Shown: positions 6,728-13,244 of the stretch, piece by piece
How positions within the stretch are numbered: the first letter of the stretch is position 1
Layout of the letters: every line of letters begins with the position of its first letter
NCBI GenBank assembly: GCA_035279525.1
Contig: DATEHQ010000064.1
Span: 1-13,356 of the forward strand
Source of the DNA: DATEHQ01 sp035279525
GTDB lineage: Bacteria > Chloroflexota > Dormibacteria > Dormibacterales > Dormibacteraceae
DNA length: 13,356 nt
Reading direction: 5' to 3'
The notes under the pieces: generated by a model
Databases searched by the model: none
Told to the model about the DNA's origin: nothing
What the model saw: the letters and a program-made list of their open reading frames with translations, nothing else
Translations under genes and position numbers: made by a program

Positions 6728-7160
6728 GGTCGCGACGCCGGTCCCCGCGGAAAACGGCTCACCCGACGGCGGTCACAACTCGGTCACCCTCGGTCCGCGA
6801 GACCGGCTGATTGGAAAGCTGTACGTCGAAGGTGACGTGCACGTCTCGGGCACGGTCGAGGGCGCGCTCGAGGTCACGGGCGACGTCGAGATCAGCGGCG
6901 GGGGTCAGGTCAGCGGTCCTGTGACGGCGCGCAAGCGGCTGCGGGTGGGCAGCGAAGGCTCGCTCAGGGGCGATGTGCGCGTGGCGCGATTGGTGATCGA
7001 GGACGGGGCCAGCTTCAGCGGCAACGTACAGATGGGCAAGGCGTTCGAGGCTCTGCCGGTCGAACCGGCGGCCGCCGTGGTCGCCGAGCCCGAACCTGAG
7101 GTCCCGGAGCCCCAGCCCATCGAGATCAAGCTCACCGACCCGAAGAAAAAGCGCCGCTGA
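6696..7160 (+). CDS. Bactofilin, second copy with Pro/Glu-rich C-terminal tail
   Basis: 154 residues, paralogous to the preceding protein: the beta-helix core (about 28-116, RDRLIGKLYVEGDVHVSGTV onwards) aligns with it repeat for repeat. It differs by a C-terminal extension rich in Glu and Pro (VAEPEPEVPEPQP) ending in a basic KKKRR. Such tails in bactofilins are thought to mediate contacts with partners or membrane; this is inference here. Start GTG 6696 lies inside the first gene and gives a 32-base overlap; AGGAT is a weak upstream ribosome site. TTG 6702 is an alternative two codons later. No other cytoskeletal or flagellar gene lies nearby to indicate what this pair organises. Confidence 0.88.
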   Translation: MTLNTRRPGSRVATPVPAENGSPDGGHNSVTLGPRDRLIGKLYVEGDVHVSGTVEGALEVTGDVEISGGGQVSGPVTARKRLRVGSEGSLRGDVRVARLVIEDGASFSGNVQMGKAFEALPVEPAAAVVAEPEPEVPEPQPIEIKLTDPKKKRR

Positions 7161-7161
7161 C

Positions 7162-7190
7162 CTGACAATTCGTAGGGTCAGGGGTAGGCT
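7162..7190 (+). promoter_or_regulatory. Promoter of the small secreted protein gene
   Basis: CTGACA (7162-7167) and TAGGCT (7185-7190) with a 17-base spacer, 5/6 and 3/6 matches to the -35 and -10 consensus. The expected start near 7197 gives a leader of about 84 bases containing a 7-bp hairpin, CCGGGCC (7220-7226) with GGCCCGG (7237-7243), upstream of a strong ribosome site AGGGAGG at 7268-7274. Confidence 0.55.
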
Positions 7191-7280
7191 GGCGCCAGGG
7201 AGGAGTCGGAAGGGCTCGACCGGGCCTGGGCTCACGGGCCCGGCAGGCGCGCCGCTGGAAAGACGCGAGGGAGGACACCT

Positions 7281-7703
7281 ATGAAGCGCTTCCTGTTGGG
7301 GCTCATCGTCGCGTCAGTAGCATCGATCGGACTAGGCGGCATCACAGCGTTCGCCGGATCCTCGACACCGTTCACAGCGAGCTACTCGAGTACTGGCACG
7401 GACCACTGGAACTGCTCGGGCTATCACGACGTGCACCACAGCGGAATCACTGACAGCGAGACCTGCTTCGTCACCGGGAACACGTCTGGCTATGTGGCCG
7501 GCACCTACAGCAGCGGAACCGTCTGTCCCGCTGGCTACGGCGCGGCGACCGGTACCACGGACTGTGGGTACATCCCACCGCTCGGCCTGGTCTACTGGCT
7601 CTCCGACTACAACGGCCACCTCGCCACGAGCTGGACCATGGTCGTGACGGGCGAAACCAACGGCACCTTCAGAATCGACGTCGACTCGGCGTACAGCAGC
7701 TGA
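7281..7703 (+). CDS. Small secreted four-cysteine protein, unknown function
   Basis: 140 residues. A clear signal peptide (MKRF, hydrophobic core, cleavage after AFA at residue 25) leaves a mature protein of about 115 residues rich in Ser, Thr, Gly and Tyr. Four cysteines (45, 62, 82, 95) could form two disulfides once exported. The segment HDVHHSGIT is His-rich, and the C-terminal part (WTMVVTGETNGTFRIDVDS) is beta-strand-like. I do not recognise the family. The start is certain: ATG 7281 with AGGGAGG 6 bases upstream. It has its own promoter after the bactofilin genes and converges on the TfoX-like gene across a 12-bp-stem hairpin. Confidence 0.83.
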   Translation: MKRFLLGLIVASVASIGLGGITAFAGSSTPFTASYSSTGTDHWNCSGYHDVHHSGITDSETCFVTGNTSGYVAGTYSSGTVCPAGYGAATGTTDCGYIPPLGLVYWLSDYNGHLATSWTMVVTGETNGTFRIDVDSAYSS

Positions 7704-7725
7704 CAGTCAGGAAGACGATGCCTTC

Positions 7726-7753
7726 CCTCTCCCCCGCGAATGCGGGGGAGAGG
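7726..7753. terminator. Strong hairpin between convergent genes (bidirectional terminator or dispersed repeat)
   Basis: Perfect 12-bp stem CCTCTCCCCCGC (7726-7737) with GCGGGGGAGAGG (7742-7753), loop GAAT. It lies between the stop of the secreted-protein gene (7703) and the stop of the TfoX-like gene (7774), where it could end both transcripts. Neither strand has a T-run after the stem, so it may need Rho or may be a dispersed palindromic element. Confidence 0.5.
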
Positions 7754-7773
7754 AGAGGCGCGGGGCCGAAGAG

Positions 7774-8142
7774 TCAGCCCTTGCGGCCGGCCGCCTTCTT
7801 CGCTTTCGGCGCTTTCGCGGGCATCTCTCGCGCGACCTCGAGCGCCCGCCTGACCAGCGTCTTTCCGGACGCCGCGCGCCAGTCGCCGGGCACGATGACG
7901 TAGCCGCCCATCTTGTGCCCCGCCATCGGCTCGAAGTCCCGCCCACCCTTCGCCTTGACCTTCGCGATCTCGGTCTCGGGCAGCTTGACCGTCAGCTCAT
8001 CGCCCCAAAGCCCGCAGAACATGTTGCCGTTGATGAACGCCGAGACCTGGCCGAACATCGGCTTCAGCTGGATCCCCGGCTCGTCAGGGACGATCCGGGC
8101 GAAGTCCGCCTTTGCCTGCTCGCTGGGCTTCGGCATCTTCAT
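7774..8142 (-). CDS. TfoX N-terminal-domain protein with basic Lys/Ala tail
   Basis: 122 residues. The fold matches the N-terminal domain of TfoX/Sxy: MFGQVSAFINGNMFCGLW (from residue 29), DELTVKL, then FEPM and GYVIVP. In gamma-proteobacteria TfoX/Sxy regulates competence; stand-alone N-domains like this are widespread and have no assigned role. The last 15 residues (AKAPKAKKAAGRKG) are a Lys/Ala tail like those of DNA-binding histone-H1-like proteins, so nucleic-acid contact is possible. Start ATG 8142 (MKMPKPSE) matches where relatives usually begin and has GAGG four bases upstream; ATG 8166 would add MSPAPRGP. Divergent from the lipoprotein gene at 8283. Confidence 0.85.
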   Translation of the reverse strand: MKMPKPSEQAKADFARIVPDEPGIQLKPMFGQVSAFINGNMFCGLWGDELTVKLPETEIAKVKAKGGRDFEPMAGHKMGGYVIVPGDWRAASGKTLVRRALEVAREMPAKAPKAKKAAGRKG

Positions 8143-8282
8143 CGGGCCTCGTGGCGCGGGGCTCATGCGAGGATGGTAGTGCCTCGGAAGCCTGCCGGAA
8201 ACCGCCGTCCGGGCTGGCCCGCGGCGGCGGCGGCGGTGGCGGTGCCTGAATAACTGATCCAGCGCGGCGCCGTTAAGTGGAC

Positions 8283-9494
8283 ATGAGTCGGATCCGGCTC
8301 GCGTTGCTCGCCTCGGTGGCGATCGTCCTCGGTGGATGTGGGACCTCCGGGACACCTGCCGCCGCCGTGGTCCACTCGCCTTCGACGGCGCAAAGCTCGC
8401 CAGGCGGCGCCGGTCCGACGCCGGCCCTGACACCAAGCGCAAGCTTCGACCTGCTTCCCGTTCGACCTGGCGACGGCCCGGGGGACACATCCGTCATCAC
8501 GTGCAAGGGCAGCATCGGCCTCAACGATCCGGTGGCCGTGGTCCAGCTCCACGCCGGCGCGGCCATCGTGCTGCGGGACTACGCCGACGTGAACCACCCG
8601 CGGTCGGTCTGCACGTTCCAGGCGACGACCGTCCTGGAGCTCCTCGATGCGACACACGTCGTGATCGGTTCCATTAGACCCGGCGTCTATGCCGTGGTCG
8701 ACCTCCCGTCGGCGGTCTACCACTGGTTCGTGCTGCCCGACGCGTCGGCGCAGCTGCTCGCCGTGTCTGTGGACCTGAATCGCGTGGCCTGGCTCACCTC
8801 CGACCAGGCCAACAAGGTCGACTTGATTCACCTCACCACGACGTATGCATCGGATCGGGTCGTCGCCTCGCTGCCCAACGCCCATCAACTCCAGAACACG
8901 TGCACCCAGGGCGTGTCGCGTACAGCCGCGTACGCCGATGCCGGTCCGGGAACCGGAGGCTACTTCTTCGTGCTCGATCAGCCGAGCGCCCCCGGCCTGA
9001 ACAGCCTGCTGGTGATGAATGACAGCCAGACCCTGTTCAAGCTGACGCCGCCCAGCTCCGATCGTGAGCAGCCGGCGATGGCGTTCTGGTGGAAGAGCGC
9101 TGTCAACTACCTGCTCGGTGGGAACCGGTTTGCCCTGGACGTGACCGCCCCATCGTCCACCCCTCATCAGGAGGGTCTGCCGGACTGGAACCACCCGACC
9201 GTGTCGGCCGATGGACGACATGTCGCGTACGAGCTGCTGGGCGCGGACGGGTCGAACGACGTCTACGTCGACAGCTTCGATCAGGGTCTCACCAACCCGA
9301 CCCTTGCCACAGCGAAGCGGACGCACCCGGTCTTCCTCAACTCCACGCAGCTCTGGTACAGAGTCGACGAGTCCCACACCTGCGACCACAGCGCCGGGAC
9401 GCCGTTGATCTACGACATCGGCAACCGAACCGAATACTCGACCATCATCGACCGCGTCTACGCGGTGTGGCCTGCGACGTCGGCCGAGGTCTGA
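8283..9494 (+). CDS. Lipoprotein with probable beta-propeller (TolB/WD40-like) domain
   Basis: 403 residues. The N-terminus is a lipoprotein signal with lipobox LGGC, giving Cys19 as the lipidated residue, so the protein is anchored on the outer face of the membrane. A Ser/Pro/Thr/Gly-rich linker follows (about 20-55). The remainder is strand-rich with repeated short blocks such as VVDLPSAVYHWFVLP and AVSVDLNRVAWLTS. Near residues 303-330 comes VSADGRHVAYELLGADGSND, which looks like a WD40/PD40 propeller blade. Function unknown; binding or sensing of an external ligand is inference. ATG 8283 gives the best signal peptide; GTG 8277 two codons earlier is possible. It stands alone: divergent from TfoX-like and convergent with the membrane-protein gene. 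Confidence 0.8.
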   Translation: MSRIRLALLASVAIVLGGCGTSGTPAAAVVHSPSTAQSSPGGAGPTPALTPSASFDLLPVRPGDGPGDTSVITCKGSIGLNDPVAVVQLHAGAAIVLRDYADVNHPRSVCTFQATTVLELLDATHVVIGSIRPGVYAVVDLPSAVYHWFVLPDASAQLLAVSVDLNRVAWLTSDQANKVDLIHLTTTYASDRVVASLPNAHQLQNTCTQGVSRTAAYADAGPGTGGYFFVLDQPSAPGLNSLLVMNDSQTLFKLTPPSSDREQPAMAFWWKSAVNYLLGGNRFALDVTAPSSTPHQEGLPDWNHPTVSADGRHVAYELLGADGSNDVYVDSFDQGLTNPTLATAKRTHPVFLNSTQLWYRVDESHTCDHSAGTPLIYDIGNRTEYSTIIDRVYAVWPATSAEV

Positions 9495-9523
9495 GACAGG
9501 GCGCTGCGGACAGAGCGTCCCGC

Positions 9524-10021
9524 TTAGCGGACGATCTCCACCAGCATCACCCAGGCGCCGATGATCGCCGCGACCATCGCCGCGAGAAGCCCAGGCACGA
9601 CCCAGTAGAGGCCACCCCCGCCGTGCAGCAGCATGGTCGCGCCGCCGACCAGGAGAAGCAGAGGGCCCGAGTGCGCGCCGGCGACCCTGCCGGCGAAGTT
9701 CGCGGTGCTCACCCCCATCACCCGCCTCGGAGCTCGCGCCTGGATGATGCCGAGCAGGATGACCTCGGTCACGGCGATGCTGATGATCTCAATTGCCGCC
9801 GATTCGGGCGGTTGACCGGGCATGAGCAGAAGAGTCGAGATGAGCAGCGCCGAAACGAGAAGGACCAGCACCTCGACCGCGCGCGGGATCAGACCCGGGC
9901 CCTTGATGACCTGGCTGAGGTTGATCGACAGCGCCACGAAGAGGAGCCCGGTCAGTGCCGCGGTCGCGCCCGTGATCGCCGAAAAGACAGCTCCCCAGTT
10001 CGCGGTCGAGTAAGCGTCCAC
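9524..10021 (-). CDS. Multi-pass membrane protein, unknown function
   Basis: 165 residues, mostly hydrophobic. Probable transmembrane helices lie near 10-35, 47-67, 76-94, 118-133 and 137-163. The first, with GATAALTGLLFVALSINL, resembles a family common in actinobacteria that automatic pipelines leave as hypothetical. A polar loop (residues 95-117, RAPRRVMGVSTANFAGR) probably faces the cytoplasm by the positive-inside rule. Start GTG 10021; no good ribosome site is seen, so the first few residues are uncertain. Its 3' end converges on the lipoprotein gene 29 bases away. No pathway can be proposed from neighbours. Confidence 0.75.
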   Translation of the reverse strand: MDAYSTANWGAVFSAITGATAALTGLLFVALSINLSQVIKGPGLIPRAVEVLVLLVSALLISTLLLMPGQPPESAAIEIISIAVTEVILLGIIQARAPRRVMGVSTANFAGRVAGAHSGPLLLLVGGATMLLHGGGGLYWVVPGLLAAMVAAIIGAWVMLVEIVR

Positions 10022-10485
10022 CCGCGGACGGATGGTACAGCCCGCCCCGCGTCATCCTCAGTGGCACCATGGCCCCATCCCCGGCCTTCGGCCGGTACTT
10101 CCCCGCCCAGCGGGGAAGACCTACTCCCCCGGTGATCGCGCCGCAAGAAGCCCGCCGCTTTCCCCAAGACCAGTGGACCTGATGCCTGCGGTGGTCACGG
10201 CGGGCTCGCGAAAGGTTGGCCGATAAGCGGGGCGGAAGGCAAGGGAAATGGATAGGACATTTGTCCCAGTTCTTCTTGTCCCCTGAATGACCGGGTGCCG
10301 GACGGGCGGCAGGCGTTGCCTGTCTGGGCGCCTTTTCCGGCACCGCATGCGAAGGGTGATTCGACCGTTGGGTGTGATCTCGGAACTCAGATTTCTGCGC
10401 CTGAAGCAGGCGCGTCCCCCTTAGCGCCGATCCCTCTCGGAGTTTTGATCCTGACTCCAGTCGGATTCTTAGGGGGTTGTTGGTG
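10022..10485. other. Gene-free 464-base region rich in inverted repeats
   Basis: No credible coding frame: the open frames crossing it have no domain, no ribosome site and skewed composition. Perfect hairpins are CCGGCC-TTC-GGCCGG (10081-10095) and CTTCCCCGC/GCGGGGAAG (10098-10118). AGCCCGCCG (10149-10157) can pair with CGGCGGGCT (10198-10206) across 40 bases. GGTGCCGG (10294-10301) pairs with CCGGCACC (10337-10344) around an inner 7-bp hairpin (10308-10324, one G-U). GCGCCTG-AAG-CAGGCGC lies at 10397-10413. The later ones sit in the leader of the secreted-protein gene and could form a structured RNA. None matches a riboswitch class I know. Confidence 0.6.
10255..10283 (+). promoter_or_regulatory. 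Operator-like inverted and direct repeat (GGACA-TT-TGTCC, TTGTCCC)
   Basis: GGACA-TT-TGTCC at 10255-10266 is a 5-bp-arm dyad. Its right half (TTGTCCC, 10261-10267) recurs 15 bases downstream as TTGTCCCC (10276-10283). This layout is typical of a dimeric regulator site with an extra half-site. It lies about 205 bases before the secreted-protein gene at 10486. The regulator is unknown and no copy was noticed elsewhere in the window. Confidence 0.35.
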
Positions 10486-11649
10486 ATGAGACTCAGGACG
10501 TGGTCCTTTGGTGCGGTGATGCTTCTGGCGTTCGCCGCATCGGCAATCAACGCGGTGCCGGCCTCAGCTGCCGGCAGCGTCGTCGTGGTGACGCACGACG
10601 GCCAGCATGGTTGGCAATCGCGGGTCACTGATGCGAACGGAGTTCCGAACCCGGCATTCGGATCAGTGACATTCGTGGTGGGCCCCGCCACTCCACCTCG
10701 CGGCGTTGGAAGCCTTCGTCTGATGACAAACCTGGGGATGGGCGATGGGTCGGCGCAGATGCGGAACTCCAATTACAGCGGAACCCTGCTCAGCAGGCTG
10801 ACCGCGCTCGACTATTGGGCCTATCACAATTTCGTCGCCGCAAGCGGGAACCAGCAGCAGTGGCCCTATCTCTCACTCAACGTGAGCTGCGCCGGCTGCA
10901 CGCAGGGTCCCGGTGACACGAGCAACACAGACACCCTATTTTTCGAACCGCCATTTCAGCAGCCTCTCACGGGCGGCCCGGATTGTTCGATTCCCGGCCA
11001 GAATCCGACCATCACCAATAAGTGGCAACAGTGGGATGCCCTCGGCGGCTGCTGGTGGGACAACGGTGGTGAGCTTGGCACCGGAGGCACCAACACCAAG
11101 CGGCTGAGCGATTTCATCGTCCTTCACCCCGACGCGACGATCTTCAACCCCAATGGCCTGGGAGGCCTGCGCCTGGCGGTGGGATTCGCCTCTGCCGGGG
11201 ACACGTTCGATGGAAACATCGACATGGTGACAGTCGGGGTCGGCGGGAATAGCACCAGCTACGACTTCGAACCTCCCCCACCATGTCGCGATGCCGACGC
11301 GAATGGTGACTTCCACGGCAACCATGGCGATGGCGATGTCAAAGCAGACAACGACAACTGTGAGGAGACGGGCCACGGCGGAAACGGCGAGGGCAACGAT
11401 AATGTCCAGTCGTCAAACCGCGGTGACGGCAAGGACTTTCATTCCACGACGATCGACAGCACGTCATTCGACAGCACAGCCAACACCATGACGATCACGG
11501 GTCTCGGTGTTAGCGGAGGAAGCCCGGTCGCGTTCACGATGGTCGTCCTCGAGTCCGGCCCTCTGACTCCTGGCTGGGTCAGCATGGCATTCAGCGACGG
11601 ATACACCAACGCGGGCGACCTTTCGGACGGCGGCGTCGTTCTCCACTGA
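10486..11649 (+). CDS. Large secreted two-domain protein with Asp/Asn/Gly/His-rich linker
   Basis: 387 residues. A signal peptide (residues 1-29, cleavage after ASA) leads into a beta-rich domain of about 230 residues (32-260). Its pattern GPATPPRGVGSLRL, LTALDYWAYH, WQQWDALGGCWWD and GNIDMVTVGV recurs in secreted proteins of soil actinobacteria and Chloroflexota, and looks like a lectin/jelly-roll type fold (inference). A hydrophilic linker (about 265-316) is extremely rich in Asp, Asn, Gly and His, with an EF-loop-like DADANGD. The C-terminal domain (317-387, DFHSTTIDSTSFD ... SDGYTNAGDLSDG) is a second beta domain that I have met on the ends of unrelated secreted proteins. Seven cysteines (135, 138, 167, 189, 267, 292 and nearby) suggest disulfides or metal. 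ATG 10486 follows AGGGGG by 9 bases; GTG 10483 is possible. Role unknown; extracellular binding or matrix is a guess. Confidence 0.82.
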   Translation: MRLRTWSFGAVMLLAFAASAINAVPASAAGSVVVVTHDGQHGWQSRVTDANGVPNPAFGSVTFVVGPATPPRGVGSLRLMTNLGMGDGSAQMRNSNYSGTLLSRLTALDYWAYHNFVAASGNQQQWPYLSLNVSCAGCTQGPGDTSNTDTLFFEPPFQQPLTGGPDCSIPGQNPTITNKWQQWDALGGCWWDNGGELGTGGTNTKRLSDFIVLHPDATIFNPNGLGGLRLAVGFASAGDTFDGNIDMVTVGVGGNSTSYDFEPPPPCRDADANGDFHGNHGDGDVKADNDNCEETGHGGNGEGNDNVQSSNRGDGKDFHSTTIDSTSFDSTANTMTITGLGVSGGSPVAFTMVVLESGPLTPGWVSMAFSDGYTNAGDLSDGGVVLH

Positions 11650-11656
11650 TCTCAAC

Positions 11657-11685
11657 CGAGGCGGGCCCACGTCGGGCCCGCCTCG
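11657..11685 (+). terminator. Strong GC hairpin after the two-domain secreted protein gene
   Basis: 12-bp perfect stem CGAGGCGGGCCC (11657-11668) with GGGCCCGCCTCG (11674-11685), loop ACGTC, starting 8 bases after the stop codon. No T-run follows, as is common for terminators in high-GC bacteria. A second stretch from 11690 to 11785 separates it from the convergent Asp-box gene and holds nothing recognisable. Confidence 0.65.
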
Positions 11686-11785
11686 ATCCTCGCGTCGAGC
11701 AGATGTTTAGGTCGGCGGATGCGCCGAGCGCTTGCTGGTAACGGGGCCTCCGGTCACGGTTCATTGCCGACTTACGCCCGATTGG

Positions 11786-12949
11786 CTAGGGCAGAGCGAG
11801 CTGAGACCAGGTATTGCCGCCGTCGGCCGTTTGATAAAGGCCCGTGTATGAGTAGCAGTCTGACTTGAAACCCTTACAACCCGACGTCGTGATGGTGACC
11901 CATCCCGACACCTGGTCCGCGAAATAGATCGCATCGATGGCACCGGTCGGCAGGCTGCCTCCAGCGTGCCAAGATTGCCCGCGATTCGTGGTAATTCGGA
12001 AATGTTGGGATGAGGGTGCGGGGGGCTGGGAAGATTCTGGCACCAACCAGTCGTCAGGACCTACCACCGCCAGCGGCAAATCCTGCCCGCTGCCAGACCC
12101 AACAGGGGAGGTTGCTTCTACCTGCCAGGATTGGCCACCGTCGACAGTACCGAAGAAGCCGATGCCCTGAGGCTGGCGATTCCCATTTAGAAGGTACGAC
12201 GGGACGACGGCAGCTTGAGGACCGACCCATCGTGGCTGGCCGAAGACTTCGAATGCATACGGACTCGGCAGAGTGACCTGCAGCGGTTTCCAGGTCTGAC
12301 CACCATCATGCGTTACGAAAGCACCGCGCGACGCTGGACCTGATGAGCTGATTCCGTCATTGCCGTTAGCGAAACTAACAACGGCGCTCTGGGGTGCGAC
12401 GACGCGGGACCAGCTTTTGCCGCCGGTCGACGTTCGATACAGCGACGCGTAGCTGAAGCCGCCATGCGAGCCCTCATCCACGACGAGCCATCCGTACGAA
12501 GAGTCGACAAATGTGAGGTATAGCGGGCCGAAGCCCCGGTCGGAAGGCGCGATTGACATGCTGTTGGTGGTCCACGTCGCACCTTCGTCCGATGATTCGT
12601 AGACTGCGGCCCGGAATTGGCCGGCACTCTGAGCTGCTGGGTTGGAAACCGCCCAAATATGTGTCGAGTCCAATACGAAGGCGGAGCCGAGAGTACTGCC
12701 CGCAGCGCGCGGAGTTATGTCATGCCAGGCGCCGCCATGGCTCTTCTCGAGCAGAACTCGGTCGGTGAGGATGATCCCGGTTTTGTCCGGAGCCAGGCCA
12801 CCGGCGAGGGGTGGTGTATCGATCACACCAGTTGGTGGAGGCGAGGCGGCCGGGGAGCCGCCCGCGATCGGGGTCTCAATCGCCGAGCCACACGCAAGCC
12901 CAAATATGAGGGCAGTCGCAAGGGCGAGAGCGGTTGCAGCGCGACTCAT
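11786..12949 (-). CDS. Lipoprotein with seven-bladed Asp-box (BNR/Ycf48-like) beta-propeller
   Basis: 387 residues. The lipobox GLAC gives lipidated Cys20; a Pro/Ala/Ser linker follows to about residue 45. Six clear Asp-box motifs (S/T-x-D-x-G-x-T/S-W) occur at 119-126, 173-180, 213-220, 268-275, 320-327 and 374-381, with a degenerate one at 68-75 (EKSHGGAW), spaced 40-55 residues apart. This fits a seven-bladed propeller like Ycf48/HCF136 and sialidase-like proteins. Hydrolase activity is not implied: no sialidase Arg triad is evident. Cys358 and Cys365 may form a disulfide. ATG 12949 is the start; the ribosome site is weak (GTGAG). GC by eye is around 60% in sampled lines against about 75% in the operon at 4.4 kb, so it may be a more recent arrival. 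Located outside the membrane; ligand unknown. Confidence 0.87.
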   Translation of the reverse strand: MSRAATALALATALIFGLACGSAIETPIAGGSPAASPPPTGVIDTPPLAGGLAPDKTGIILTDRVLLEKSHGGAWHDITPRAAGSTLGSAFVLDSTHIWAVSNPAAQSAGQFRAAVYESSDEGATWTTNSMSIAPSDRGFGPLYLTFVDSSYGWLVVDEGSHGGFSYASLYRTSTGGKSWSRVVAPQSAVVSFANGNDGISSSGPASRGAFVTHDGGQTWKPLQVTLPSPYAFEVFGQPRWVGPQAAVVPSYLLNGNRQPQGIGFFGTVDGGQSWQVEATSPVGSGSGQDLPLAVVGPDDWLVPESSQPPAPSSQHFRITTNRGQSWHAGGSLPTGAIDAIYFADQVSGWVTITTSGCKGFKSDCYSYTGLYQTADGGNTWSQLALP

Positions 12950-12978
12950 CTCACAACAAAACCGCCGCCTGCTGCGGC

Positions 12979-13007
12979 ACGCTAAGTCACTCCATCCAAG
13001 GTGTCAA
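12979..13007 (-). promoter_or_regulatory. Promoter of the Asp-box lipoprotein gene
   Basis: On the minus strand, TTGACA (13007-13002), a perfect -35 box, and TAGCGT (12984-12979) are separated by exactly 17 bases. The start would fall near 12972, about 23 bases before the ATG. CTTGGA..GACTT is present twice around the -35 element in slightly different spacing, a possible regulator contact. This is the best-matching promoter in the window. Confidence 0.65.
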
Positions 13008-13231
13008 GTCATTCCAAGGCGCGGGGTCAGCGAAAACGACGGTCACTACCTCGAGGACGCTGGCGCTGCTGTGCTCGGCCTCTCCGCCCAGGTCGCTCCC
13101 TTGGCGCTTGACACCGAGCCGCTCCTGATCCTCGTCCTTACTAATGCGGCAGTGGATGACGGCCGGCGTCGTCCTTGAGGATGAGGCGAAAGATCGATCT
13201 CGCGGCTGACGACACCGCGACCGGCGAAACC

Positions 13232-13237
13232 TACCGT
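13232..13237 (+). promoter_or_regulatory. Candidate -10 box for a leaderless ABC-transporter transcript
   Basis: TACCGT (TAnnnT) ends 7 bases before the ATG at 13245, which would place the transcript start at or next to the start codon. ACGACA (13209-13214), 17 bases upstream, matches 4/6 of the -35 consensus. No Shine-Dalgarno is present before the ATG, consistent with leaderless expression. A perfect TTGACA at 13108-13113 has no suitably spaced -10. Confidence 0.4.
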
Positions 13238-13244
13238 GGTGCCC

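Larger units (their letters stand above)
12950..13244. other. Intergenic region between divergent Asp-box and ABC genes
   Basis: No gene is seen. Open frames crossing the region on both strands lack domains or ribosome sites. It holds the minus-strand promoter (12979-13007), the plus-strand -10 candidate (13232) and an isolated TTGACA at 13108. Nothing else is recognisable. Confidence 0.6.

Noticed and set aside
10219..10226. GCCGATAA, identical to the -10 of FliA/WhiG-type sigma factors
   Set aside because: The matching -35 (TAAA about 15 bases upstream) is absent; that position reads GCGG. No motility or sporulation gene follows.
10121..10486. Small open frames on both strands (63-75 codons) in the gene-free region
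   Set aside because: No ribosome site, no domain, Arg/Pro-rich composition of shadow frames, and they run through the hairpins.
13108..13113. Perfect TTGACA as the ABC promoter
   Set aside because: No TAnnnT box occurs at 16-18 bases downstream; the leaderless -10 at 13232 is a better candidate.
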